DNA of 15,792 nt, taken from NCBI GenBank assembly GCA_002395905.1, contig DGVK01000104.1:1-15792 (forward strand). Direction: 5' to 3'. The notes under the pieces were generated by a model, which saw only the letters and a list, made by a program, of their open reading frames with translations, did not search any database and was not told the origin of the DNA. The position numbers and the translations under genes were made by a program. Positions 1 to 8,400 of this stretch are shown piece after piece. The first letter of the stretch is position 1. Each line of letters opens with the position of its first letter. This stretch comes from Verrucomicrobia bacterium UBA4286 (lineage in GTDB: Bacteria; Verrucomicrobiota; Kiritimatiellia; RFP12; UBA1067).

Positions 1-169
1 GACGGCAGAGTTTCGTGCAGCCTGCGAAGCAGGCGTTTTCGTGTACCGCTTCAGGCGGCTTTCGTGGTCGCGCGCAAGCGCCCGTGGTGGATCTTTTTTC
101 GACAGGATTTACGAGTTTTCCGACGAGCGCTTCCTGCTTTCCCTTGATCTGTGCCTTCATGAGTTTCAT
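1..169 (-). CDS. Small hypothetical protein, 3' end beyond window
   Basis: A reverse-strand reading frame opens with ATG at 169 and stays open to the window edge. It begins MKLMKAQIKGKQEALVGKL and is preceded by AAAGGA (183-178) with 8 nt spacing, a good ribosome binding site. The first 30 or so residues are lysine-rich and plausible as protein. The remainder (codons over 11-83) runs through a series of hairpins and becomes Cys/Pro/Arg-rich, so it may be non-coding sequence that happens to lack stops. No family is recognised. The most likely reading is a short or degraded gene whose 3' end merges into repeat DNA. Confidence 0.3.
   Translation of the reverse strand, partial: MKLMKAQIKGKQEALVGKLVNPVEKRSTTGACARPRKPPEAVHENACFAGCTKLCR
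11..83. repeat. Three TTTCGTG-plus-hairpin repeat units
   Basis: TTTCGTG occurs at 11-17, 37-43 and 60-66 (periods 26 and 23). After each copy and two more bases comes a different small hairpin: GCCTGC-GAA-GCAGGC (20-34), CCGC-TTCAG-GCGG (46-58) and GCGC-GCAA-GCGC (70-81). The linker is constant while the stems change sequence but still pair. A near-copy of the third unit lies inverted at the right end of the window (15769-15792). The type of repeat is not recognised. Confidence 0.55.
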
Positions 170-422
170 TGCTTTGTTCCTTTCGGTTTGGTGGTTGTGA
201 AAGAGGCGGGGCGATGCGTACGCGGGACGGGTTTCGCCCTCAACGCGCCGCAATCGCCGCCCACATATATCAAGAAAGAATATTTCAAATCCGTCAGGTG
301 CGGCGGTCGCAACCGACGTGCTGCAATGTTATCCTTGGCCTTGATTTTATTGGCTCAAATGAGTTTCCGAAAAAAATATGCCGTGTCCCAAAGGAAAAGC
401 GGAGACTGTCCCCAGTTGGTTC
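170..422. other. Non-coding stretch, no supported gene
   Basis: No frame here has a convincing start, ribosome binding site or protein-like composition on either strand. The right part contains GGAGACTGTCCCC (401-413), an imperfect palindrome. It abuts the point where the replication-protein remnant at 423 breaks off, so it may mark old insertion or rearrangement debris. Confidence 0.5.
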
Positions 423-656
423 TCAGAATCTGCCGGCGTCGAAGGTGTAGCCTTTCGCGCGTATGTAGGCCGCCACTTCTTCGACGGAGGGCTTCACAAA
501 CCTCGCGCGCGCACGCGTAGTTGTTGTTGTTGTTGGTTTCTTGCCTTTCTCCTTATAGGGGGTCTGGGGGGAATATTCCTCTTTCCCTTCTTTAACGCTT
601 TGCACCGCATCGGCGAGGCGGTTGACGGCCCGCGTGAGATTGATAAGGCGTTTTCA
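423..656 (-). pseudogene. Truncated phage/plasmid replication-protein-like C-terminal remnant
   Basis: The reverse frame between stops at 656 and 423 reads through a coiled-coil-like piece (LTRAVNRLADAVQSVKEGK). It continues into a low-complexity linker of six threonines coded over a (GTT)5 tract at 520-534, and then KPSVEEVAAYIRAKGYTFDA. That last motif resembles the 'kP(t/s)xeEVxxyxxxkgyxxDaexFxdYY' tail common in phage and plasmid replication or DnaD-like proteins. Here the frame stops after DAGRF, just where the aromatic YY-x-x-GW part should follow, and no other frame continues it. No ATG or good ribosome binding site precedes it; a GTG at 605 is the only candidate start. Both ends therefore seem lost. 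The family assignment is from memory of the motif and is tentative. Confidence 0.45.
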
Positions 657-707
657 GCCGAGGATGGGCGGGCGGAAAGGGCCGCTGCGAGGTGTTGCCG
701 CTGAAAT

Positions 708-718
708 TATGGTATAAT
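708..718 (+). promoter_or_regulatory. Extended -10 promoter upstream of the 800 gene
   Basis: TATGGTATAAT, with TATAAT at 713-718 and TG at 710-711. There is no clear -35 box. The predicted start of transcription is near 725. It probably drives the small acidic protein gene at 800 and, with no other obvious promoter in between, the large gene at 1317. Confidence 0.7.
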
Positions 719-728
719 ATTCGCCGTA

Positions 729-803
729 ATGTCGCTGGTATATCGCTATGGGAGATGTATGAAATCCGCCGATACTGGCTGGCAAGAAAGGATCGATGAA
801 TGA
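729..803 (+). CDS. Possible 24-residue leader peptide
   Basis: An ATG at 729 lies 10 nt after the -10 box and about 4 nt from the predicted transcript start. It opens 24 codons beginning MSLVYRYGRCMKSADTGW. Its TGA stop (801-803) overlaps the ATG of the next gene (800-802) as ATGA, the usual sign of translational coupling. Evidence is positional only: the peptide is unlike any known leader, has no run of one amino acid, and no alternative hairpins were identified. It may simply be 5' untranslated sequence, since the next gene has its own good ribosome binding site. Confidence 0.3.
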   Translation: MSLVYRYGRCMKSADTGWQERIDE

Positions 804-1252
804 AAGAAAGGCGTCGGGAAACGATAGAAAGGCTTAAGGAGGCTATGGCCGAGATGGAGACCGAAGACGGGCTCGTCAGCTTTGTCGAGGGACACGGGGT
901 GCAGAGCCGCTTCTTCGCGTTTTCATGGCGGTCGGACGATCTGGAGATCAACTTCCGGCTTCCGTTCGCGCGCGTGCTGTCCGACGAGGAGGAACAGCAG
1001 CTCGATACCGCCCGGATAGGCGCGGCGATCAAGCTCGCGATTCTCATGTTGTCTTCGTCCGACGCCGGCACGCTGCTTCAAGAAGGCGAGAAGTCGATTT
1101 CCGTCTTCGCCGACCAGTCCGGCCCCGGCTATTCGGTGACCGGCGAAAACGGCGAAGAGATCGATTCCGGCGACAGTTTCGAGCCGCTTGTCGCGCGCAT
1201 GGACGCGACGTTCGGCGGCGAAAAAGAGCAGCTGGTCGTAATCTGGCCGTAA
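800..1252 (+). CDS. Small acidic protein, possible secretion chaperone
   Basis: A 150-residue protein whose start is fixed by AAAGGA (787-792), 7 nt before ATG 800. It is strongly acidic by my count (about 30 Asp/Glu against 15 Lys/Arg) and has no signal peptide or membrane segment. Read by eye, the order of elements is a charged N-terminal helix (residues 1-20), several strands (LVSFVEG, RFFAFSWR, LEINFRLP), a helix with an acidic start (SDEEEQQLDTARIGAAIKLAILML), two strands (KSISVFAD, GYSVTG), a helix (FEPLVARMDATF) and a final strand. That helix-strand-helix-strand-helix order and size match type III secretion class I chaperones (CesT/Tir-chaperone fold). It lies just upstream of a large cytosolic-type protein, as chaperones commonly lie next to their effectors. 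No sequence family is recognised, so function is inference. Confidence 0.8.
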   Translation: MKERRRETIERLKEAMAEMETEDGLVSFVEGHGVQSRFFAFSWRSDDLEINFRLPFARVLSDEEEQQLDTARIGAAIKLAILMLSSSDAGTLLQEGEKSISVFADQSGPGYSVTGENGEEIDSGDSFEPLVARMDATFGGEKEQLVVIWP

Positions 1253-1316
1253 CCTTTCCGGGAATTGCGTGTACTCAGGTTGAACAGAACGAACAACAAC
1301 CAACGACCAAACCACC
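1253..1316 (+). promoter_or_regulatory. CA-rich leader without Shine-Dalgarno
   Basis: The 35 nt before the ATG at 1317 (1282-1316) contain no T at all. They are mostly A and C, with repeated CAA/AAC/ACC, and have no Shine-Dalgarno sequence at normal spacing. No clear promoter is seen between 1253 and 1316. Initiation would depend on an unstructured, CA-rich leader rather than on anti-SD pairing. Confidence 0.5.
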
Positions 1317-4055
1317 ATGCCACTGCAGAACATAAACACGAACATAAACAACGTTTCGCTCGACTACTTCCTTCGGGGCGTGGACGCCGTGAAGCAGCAG
1401 AAAGCCGCTCCGGCGCAGGTGCAGGGCGATGCCGGCGCGACCGGCGCGCAGCAAGAGCTCGCGGCCGCCGGCGAGATGGCGGCCAAGCTCGACGTGCTGC
1501 TGATGAAGGCCGCGCAGGCTTCCACGAAGAGTCTGGACGGCAAGACGGTCAAGTCCACGTTCCAGAAACTGGTGAACGACGGCGCGCTCGACAAGAATTC
1601 GCTGAAGCTGCTCGAAAAAACGGCGAACGCCGCGGCGAAGACGCTCAAGGCGCTCGACAAATTCACGGGAAGCCAGCTCGCCGCCTCGTTCAACCAGGAC
1701 GGGATCATCGACCCGGAGACAAAGACCGGCAAGGCCCTGCTCGCCGCGATCAAAGCCCAGCAAGATCTCTCGGACCTTTTCTCCCAGCTGGGCAAGAGCC
1801 TCGGCGCGATGTCGCGCCATGAAGCGGAGATGAAGGGGGCGAATCCGGGGTTCAAGGGCGTGGACGCCAATCTGCTCGACGCCGTGTTCGACATGCAGCT
1901 TCTGTGCGACCGCCGCGGGACGGAGATCAACCATCTCGCCCGCCAGATGAGGGAGTTCGCGCTGTACCAGACGGCCGAGGGCAACATCCCCGATCCCGGA
2001 ATCGCCGCGATTCTCAAGGCCAAGGTGAACGAGCTTCTGCCGCGCCAGGCGCTCGCGATGCACGGCACGACGGACGCGCTGTCCACCGTCAGCAAAGAGG
2101 TTGCCGGGAAACTCCGCCCGGTCGCCGAGAAGATCGACGCCTTCAGGAACAATCCGTCCGCATCGCTCGATTCGAACGCGTACAAGGCGCTCCAGAGCGA
2201 CATCGCCACGATGAAGGCGGCTCTCCAGGATATCCGCACGAACGGCATCGATGTCGGCAAAGGGCGGATGATGGTCGCCAAGGATATCGTGAAGGCGCTC
2301 GAGGAGGAAGTCGGCAAGGTCGAGGACATGTTCAAGAGCGCGAAGCGCGCGGTTCTGGAGAAGGTCTTCGACAACTACATGACCACCATGGAGTCGCTCT
2401 TCTACGCGGACGAATCGGAGGAAATACACCAGGCTTCGGACTATCCGAAACATGCGGAACTGCTCATCCTGCGCAACAAGGTGATGGATGACATAAAGGC
2501 CGCCGCGAAACTCGCGCTCGACGCCATGGACAAGGCCGACGCGCCTGATGAAAAGACGGGCGACAAGTCCGCCGCCGCGCCTGGATCGAAAGAACTCGAG
2601 GACAAGATCAACGGAATCATCAAGGAATCCATCAGCCTGACGCGCAAGGCGAACGCAGTCGAACTGTCGCCTTCCCCCAGCAGGCAGAACTACAACGCAA
2701 TGGTGAGGCGTCTTCGCGGCGCGTCGCCCGCGGTCGTCGGCTTCTTCAAAGCGGTAAGCAACGTCTATAAAGGCGACAAAGAGTTTTTCACCGGCGCGGA
2801 GGCGATGGGCGTGTTCAACGGAACCATTTCCGTCTCCTCCATAGTGGAGACCCGCGCAAGGGGGCTCGAGGATTCCGACGTGAATCCCGCGAACGAGGAC
2901 GCCAACATAACGGGCGAGCGGAATCTCGGCCAGGGCGCGGCGGGCTCGGTTTACGAACTGACGCGCAGCGACGGCGTCAAGGTCGTATTCAAGGGCGAAA
3001 CCGAAAGCCGCACGGGCCTCGCGGACCTCGCCGTCGGAAGCGGGCACAGCTACGACCTCGGGCAGGAGACGGTAAATCTCAACATCGCCGCGAAGAACGC
3101 CGCCAAGGCGCTGGGCATGGGCGACCTCATCGTGGATTACTCCGTCGGCACCCACAAGGGCGTGTTCGGCTTCTATATGGAGAAGGCGAAGGGGATGACG
3201 GCATGTTCGTTCGTCAACGGCAAGTCGTCCGGCTCGCCTGACGCGGGCATGTCGGCCGCCGATTTGAAGCGTCTTCCGCCTTCGGACAAGCAGAAGGTCA
3301 AGGCCGGAATCATGCGTGAATTGAACCGTCTGCAATGGCTCGACCTCGTGACGGGACAGGCGGACCGCCACTGGAACAACTACTTCATACATGTCGATCG
3401 AGAGACGCTCAAGGTGACGGTGAAAGGCATCGACAACGATGCGGGCTATTCGCAGTACCGCACGGGGGCGATGAAGTTCGAGTTCGACGCTAAAAAGTCG
3501 AAGGACGTCCGCATTCTCCTCAATGAACTTGCGCAGAAGATCGATTCGCGCAACGCGAAGGCGGAGTACGAAAGGCTTCTCAAGGATCCCGGCATAACCG
3601 TCGGGGAGAACGGGCTCATTACAATCGACACCACGAAAATCGCCAACAAGGCGATGGTAAAGGCATTTGCCGACATTACGGGCATGCAGACGCTCGCCAT
3701 TCCGGACAAGATCGACCGCGAGACATACCAGACGCTCGTCGATCTCAAGGAAGGGCCGAAGCGCGATGCCTATCTCGCATCCATCAAGCCGCGTCTCTCC
3801 AAAGCAAGCTACAAAGCCGCAGTCCAGCGACTTGACGACGTGATCGCACATGCGGAAGCGCTCGCCTCCAAGGGGGGAATCGTCGAGCCGGACGGCTGGG
3901 CCAATGTGGAAATGGCGCCCAAGGGTACGGGCAAGGTCAATGTGACGAGCATTGCAGGACGCGAAGTCAGACTTGGCGGCGAAATCGCCAAGGAAACAAA
4001 CGAGAGATACTGTCCGTCGATCTTCGCCCGCGACGGAATCGACAAGCTGTTATAA
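1317..4055 (+). CDS. Large coiled-coil protein with kinase-like domain; candidate effector
   Basis: A 912-residue protein with no signal peptide or membrane segment. The N-terminus (MPLQNINTNINNVSL) is polar and Asn/Ile-rich, like type III secretion signals. Residues about 30-450 are alanine/lysine-rich and helical. From about residue 530 a kinase-like core appears: Gly-rich loop LGQGAAGSVYEL (537-548), invariant-type Lys in VVFKGE (K559), a hinge-like GFYMEKAKG, catalytic-loop motif DRHWNNYFI (D683, H685, N688) and a metal-binding-type GIDND (D706). The DRHxxN plus IDxx pattern is that of atypical kinases (HipA, PI3/PI4-kinase and bacterial effector kinases) rather than Hanks-type HRDxxxxN/DFG. 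The C-terminal ~150 residues are helical and unassigned. It follows a small acidic gene by 64 nt, so a chaperone-effector pair is proposed. Secretion is unproven; no secretion apparatus is visible here. A housekeeping or toxin-like kinase is the alternative. Confidence 0.9.
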   Translation: MPLQNINTNINNVSLDYFLRGVDAVKQQKAAPAQVQGDAGATGAQQELAAAGEMAAKLDVLLMKAAQASTKSLDGKTVKSTFQKLVNDGALDKNSLKLLEKTANAAAKTLKALDKFTGSQLAASFNQDGIIDPETKTGKALLAAIKAQQDLSDLFSQLGKSLGAMSRHEAEMKGANPGFKGVDANLLDAVFDMQLLCDRRGTEINHLARQMREFALYQTAEGNIPDPGIAAILKAKVNELLPRQALAMHGTTDALSTVSKEVAGKLRPVAEKIDAFRNNPSASLDSNAYKALQSDIATMKAALQDIRTNGIDVGKGRMMVAKDIVKALEEEVGKVEDMFKSAKRAVLEKVFDNYMTTMESLFYADESEEIHQASDYPKHAELLILRNKVMDDIKAAAKLALDAMDKADAPDEKTGDKSAAAPGSKELEDKINGIIKESISLTRKANAVELSPSPSRQNYNAMVRRLRGASPAVVGFFKAVSNVYKGDKEFFTGAEAMGVFNGTISVSSIVETRARGLEDSDVNPANEDANITGERNLGQGAAGSVYELTRSDGVKVVFKGETESRTGLADLAVGSGHSYDLGQETVNLNIAAKNAAKALGMGDLIVDYSVGTHKGVFGFYMEKAKGMTACSFVNGKSSGSPDAGMSAADLKRLPPSDKQKVKAGIMRELNRLQWLDLVTGQADRHWNNYFIHVDRETLKVTVKGIDNDAGYSQYRTGAMKFEFDAKKSKDVRILLNELAQKIDSRNAKAEYERLLKDPGITVGENGLITIDTTKIANKAMVKAFADITGMQTLAIPDKIDRETYQTLVDLKEGPKRDAYLASIKPRLSKASYKAAVQRLDDVIAHAEALASKGGIVEPDGWANVEMAPKGTGKVNVTSIAGREVRLGGEIAKETNERYCPSIFARDGIDKLL

Positions 4056-4058
4056 GGC

Positions 4059-4107
4059 AGTTAAGGGGGTAATTTCCGCGTCTCCCATAAAAACTACCCC
4101 CTTAACT
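4059..4107. terminator. 13-bp inverted repeat, likely terminator
   Basis: AGTTAAGGGGGTA (4059-4071) pairs perfectly with TACCCCCTTAACT (4095-4107) across a 23-nt loop, 4 nt after the stop of the 912-residue gene. No long T-run follows on the + strand, so it is not a textbook intrinsic terminator. Its right arm touches the TTGCTT -35 box of the next gene, so it could also act as an operator or an mRNA-stabilising stem. Confidence 0.5.
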
Positions 4108-4135
4108 TGCTTCTTCGCCACGGATATGCTATACT
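4107..4135 (+). promoter_or_regulatory. Promoter of the AAA_14 ATPase, leaderless
   Basis: TTGCTT (4107-4112), 17 bp, then TATACT (4130-4135) with extended TATG (4125-4128). The ATG at 4143 comes 7 nt after the -10 box, so transcription should begin at or within a base or two of the start codon. Confidence 0.7.
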
Positions 4136-4142
4136 TCCGCCC

Positions 4143-5372
4143 ATGAACTTCTATAGGAGAGAAAACTACCTTCGCAAGATTCGCGGCTTTTATGATGATA
4201 CAGGAATCATAAAAGTCATAACCGGCGTCAGGCGCTGCGGCAAGTCCTGTCTGATGTCTACGATTGCCGAAGAGATTAAAAAGAAGGGCGTCGATTCCGA
4301 ACACATTGTTTATCTTGACCTTGACCGCCGTCCCTATCGAAGCGTGAAAACGCCGGAACGACTCGAACAACTCATTGACGAGAAAACCCCTTCCTCCGGC
4401 ATGACATATCTGTTCATCGACGAAATTCAGAATGTCAAAGGGTTTGAGGAAGTCGTCAATTCCTTTCGGGACGAAGGACGGCATTCCATTTTCATCACCG
4501 GCTCCAATTCCTATCTTCTGAGTGGAGAGCTTGTGACGAAGCTGACAGGACGCTATCTCGAATTCGAGATGTTCCCTCTCACGTTCGACGAATACCTCGG
4601 CATGAAGACCTTTCTCGGCAAAGGCATAGCCGCCAGCATAGTGGACGAATTTGATTCCTATCTGCGTGGAGGCGGTTTCCCAAAGGCGGTGCAATACGAT
4701 TCTCCAGACGACCGGAGAACATATATAGAAGGCATTGTAAACGAAATCTTCGAAAAGGACATCCGACGCCGGATCAAGATTCGCAAACTTCCTGCATTCC
4801 GCAAGGTGCAAACGTACCTTATCAACAACTTCGGCGCAACGACAAGCCTCGGCAGCATCCTTGCGGCGCTTGAAAAAGCGGGCACAAACGTCAAACGCGA
4901 AACCTTGAACCGATACATTGACGTCCTCAAAGACGCAAAGATCCTCTACGAATGCAACCGCTTCGACCTTAAATCGCGCGCATCCATCAACGGTGGGCAG
5001 AAATACTACCTTTCCGACCTCGGATTCTATTTCGCCACCAACACCGACAACCGGATCAACTACGGCCCCGCTCTTGAGAACGTCATCTACACCTATGCCC
5101 GTGCGCATGGCTATGCGGCAAGCATCGGACGAATCGGAACCCTTGAATGCGACTTCATTCTCCGTCGAGGCGATACGGGATATGCATACGTGCAGGCGTG
5201 CATGTCCATGATGGGCGACCGAAAGACGGAAGACCGCGAATACGCGCCGCTGGAAAAAATCAGGGACAACTACCCGAAATACATTCTCACCCGCAACGAT
5301 CCGGTTCAGGACCGCAACGGCATCATCCACCGGAACATTCCTGATTTCATGCGCAACGGCATTATGTTCTGA
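4143..5372 (+). CDS. AAA_14/DUF4143 family ATP-binding protein
   Basis: A 409-residue member of the widespread AAA_14 + DUF4143 ATPases, whose cellular role is not established. Visible are Walker A GVRRCGKS (residues 28-35), Walker B YLFIDEIQ (D93, E94) and a sensor-type ITGSNS (about 118-123). A winged-helix part follows (FGATTSLGSILAALEKAG...LNRYIDVLKDA), then the DUF4143 tail with the degenerate nuclease-like pattern ECDFIL...YAYVQA, in which the usual catalytic lysine is replaced, as is common in this family. The ATG at 4143 is chosen over the in-frame 4107 because the promoter -10 box lies between them and the family begins with a short basic stretch before Walker A. The transcript would be leaderless. 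It stands alone between a terminator-like repeat and the LamG locus, and seems unrelated to either neighbour. Confidence 0.93.
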   Translation: MNFYRRENYLRKIRGFYDDTGIIKVITGVRRCGKSCLMSTIAEEIKKKGVDSEHIVYLDLDRRPYRSVKTPERLEQLIDEKTPSSGMTYLFIDEIQNVKGFEEVVNSFRDEGRHSIFITGSNSYLLSGELVTKLTGRYLEFEMFPLTFDEYLGMKTFLGKGIAASIVDEFDSYLRGGGFPKAVQYDSPDDRRTYIEGIVNEIFEKDIRRRIKIRKLPAFRKVQTYLINNFGATTSLGSILAALEKAGTNVKRETLNRYIDVLKDAKILYECNRFDLKSRASINGGQKYYLSDLGFYFATNTDNRINYGPALENVIYTYARAHGYAASIGRIGTLECDFILRRGDTGYAYVQACMSMMGDRKTEDREYAPLEKIRDNYPKYILTRNDPVQDRNGIIHRNIPDFMRNGIMF

Positions 5373-5383
5373 GGCATATGAAA

Positions 5384-5449
5384 TTGCCGATTACGCTATG
5401 CGATTTTTGCCCGATTGGACTTTATATGGCGCCCAATGTATGCTATAAT
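5384..5449 (+). promoter_or_regulatory. Regulated promoter of the 1064-residue LamG-like gene
   Basis: The -10 is TATGCTATAAT (5439-5449) with TATAAT at 5444-5449; the -35 position holds only TTTATA. Upstream are TTGCCGATTACG (5384-5395, degenerate), TGCCCGATTGG (5408-5418) and CGCCCAATG (5430-5438), spaced 22-23 bp apart. The strong copy starts 36 bp before TATAAT, exactly as in the promoter of the second LamG gene. A weak -35 with a site on top of it suggests activation, probably by the XylR-type regulator encoded at 8666-9802. Confidence 0.65.
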
Positions 5450-5484
5450 AGTATCACATTCTCGAAAAAGAAAGGAATGACAAC

Positions 5485-8400
5485 ATGAAAACATCGACTT
5501 GCAACAGGACGATTTGTTCGCTTATTTCCGCAATAGTCTTGCTTTGCGCTTCTCACGGCGTTTTCGCCGAAATGACCCAGTATTCCGTTGAGTCAGGTGA
5601 AATCTTTACGTTCGAGGGCAAGCACAATGCAGATAAGGTCGAGCTGACAGTCAACGCCGGCGCTACGATGAACTTCCCGGCAAGCGGCAATGTCTATGCG
5701 TTTGTATATCTCAAGGGCAGCGGTACTGTTGTTTTCCAGAAACCAACCGGCTACAAAGGCGGGGATCAAGTGTTGTTCCATCGCGGTCTGGCCGCCGACA
5801 GCGGCATCGAAGTTGTTGTCAAGGACGTTAGCACGGTGAATATCGGCTGGGCGAATCCTACTGACAACCTCCATTACCCTGTCGTGGATGTCGCCAATAT
5901 GTCTTTCGAAAAGGCCGAGGGGAAACTTCACCTGATCGGCAAGACCACGGTTCGCAATCTTCCCGGGTCATTTGATATTGCCGCCGGCGCAACGGTGGCG
6001 TTGCAGGGTTCAAACCCTCTCAAACTTGGATCGTCGTTCGAACTTGCTGATTACGATGCTGTTGTATTGATGCGCAGTGCGATTCCTGACGGTTGCAAGA
6101 TTACGGTTCAGCCGGGGCGGACGCTTGCTCTCAAGCCTGCGCTTACGGCGACTCGCGGCGGAAGTTATGACTGGAACTGGTCAGGCACGAAGTCGTACTT
6201 CAACGAAGCTTTCAGCATAGTGCTCGGAGGCAAAGGCGCGCGCGTCCTCTGCCGCAACACTGCAAACGAACTGCGCCTTTTCACGCCGGTTACGGGCGTG
6301 GGAGAAGTTGTCTTCAAGCCTGACACGTCTGCGCCCTGCAATCTTATCTTCCGCGGCAGGACGTACATTGCCTCCGGCGCAAGTCCTGTGTCGATTCCGA
6401 TAAACACAGCCAACGAGCCTGCTCCCGACAATTCGTGGCAGAAGAAGGTGTCGCACTGGTTTGATGCGTCCGAAACAGACACCATCGTGCCTTTCTCGTT
6501 TGACCCCAACACAGCTTTCGGGTGGTCTGGCGCGAAAAATGAATTCAACGGCAGTCAGATCGTAATCGGCTGGAAGGACAAGAAGGAGGGTTCCGGCATT
6601 TCGCTGTACAACAAGCGCATCTGGGACAACTCAACCGATTATACCAAGATGAAGGCCGACTACAATATCCAGGTTATGCCGTATCTTGTCGAGAACGGGT
6701 TGAACGGGCTGCCATACCTCAGTTTCGGCTCGTTCGGCAGCAATAAGGCCGGAGTGAGGTATGATTCAAACGGTAACCTTGCTTCCGCCACGGAGGCACG
6801 TCGCCTTTGGGTGTGGAACAACGCTACGCCGACAGGGGATTCTAGGGCTTCGGGCAGCACGACTACGTTCAAACCCAAATACTGCATCATGGTCTTCGGT
6901 TCGCAGAATGGCGGCGGCAAGGCCATCCTGGGCGGCGCGAGCGGAACAGGCAACGGCAATCTGGCCCGTCAGAACGGAAAAACAACTGACGCCTGGACGC
7001 ATTACGACTCTGGTTGTTCTTTCAAGGTCGATGGCGTATCCGTTGCGCCGGGAACGGATCACCCTAGCGGCGGCTGGCAGATTGTCTCTATCGATATGAC
7101 TGCGACGAATATCGTCATTAACGGTCTCGGCAACCATCAGAGTGCTAACTACGGTGGTCAGAACTACGCTGAGGTCATCTTCTTCGATGAAGCGCCTTCG
7201 GAAGACGAGCGCATGGCGTGCGAGGCATATCTCGCAGAAAAGTGGGGGCTTAAGTCCACTCACTCATTCCGTGGCGGGGCCGAGTCTTTCTCCGAACTTT
7301 CTGGCGGAGAAGGCACGACGGTGAAGATCGACGACTACGCGACGGACGACATAACCGGTTCTTACGTTTCATATGCGACGCCGTCCGAAATGACTCTCGC
7401 GGGCAACTACAGGGGTACCATCGATATCGCAGAGGGAAAGACGCTTGTCGTATCCGACCGCCCGGCGCCGCCCGACGAATGGGCGCTTCCGCAACAGGAT
7501 AAGATAGTGGCATGGTTCGATCCGAGCCTCGATGGAGCGGTGGACTATAACGAGGGCCAGACTAACGGCGTTGCACGCCTCTACTCGCGCACGGTCGTCG
7601 GTGTCGACAAGAACGATGGCGCATATTGGATGGGTATGCAGTCTAATAGCGGTATCAGCGGGAAAAACGGACGCTATCCGTTTATGGTTGAAACAGCATA
7701 CGCCGGCGCGTCCGGGATGGCGCCGACGATGAAGTGGATGGACTTCAGTAAGAACGATGCAGACGAAAGTACCGGCAACACGCTTCGGTCGCATAAACTT
7801 CCGGATAAGGACGTATCTAAGGCAACCTCAGAGAAGATGTCTTTCCGTTCACTGTTCATGGCGCTTGACTCGTCTATCGGCGGCGGGAACCCGGTTGGCG
7901 ACAAAGTTTCGTTCGACGGGAAGGTGAAAGCGCGCGAAGCCTATGGCGCCGACTGGACAAAACCAATTTTCGGCAGCGGCACGACGGATGTGACTCATAC
8001 ATGGCTCGACACCAAGGAAGTGAACGGCGCCTCTGATGGCTACAACGGTCGCGGCGAGGTGTTGGGCTTTGAGACGGTAGACGGCTTTACAACGACCGAT
8101 GGCCTGTTCTTCGGTTACTACAACCCTAATAACAAGGAGCTCAACTATGAACACATTGCAGAAACGGTCATTTACTCGACACCGCTGGCGGACGCAGAGA
8201 GGCTGACGGTTCAGAAATACCTTATGGCGAAGTGGTTCGGCGACATGAACGGCGAGTTCAGCGACCTCTCGGGTGCGACGGTCACCGGTGCGGGCAATGT
8301 CAAGAGTGCTGCGCTCCGCAATCTGCCCGCCTTCGGTCCGGGTTTCACGGGCGGCGTCTTCGGCGGCTCTGCCATGATGTTCCGGGTGCTGGCGCAGGGA

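Noticed and set aside
1275..3851. An 858-codon open frame on the reverse strand opposite the kinase-like gene
   Set aside because: It is the usual antisense shadow of a GC-rich gene. Its protein is Arg/Val/Leu-rich with no motif and it has no ribosome binding site. The + strand frame has kinase motifs and the expected composition.
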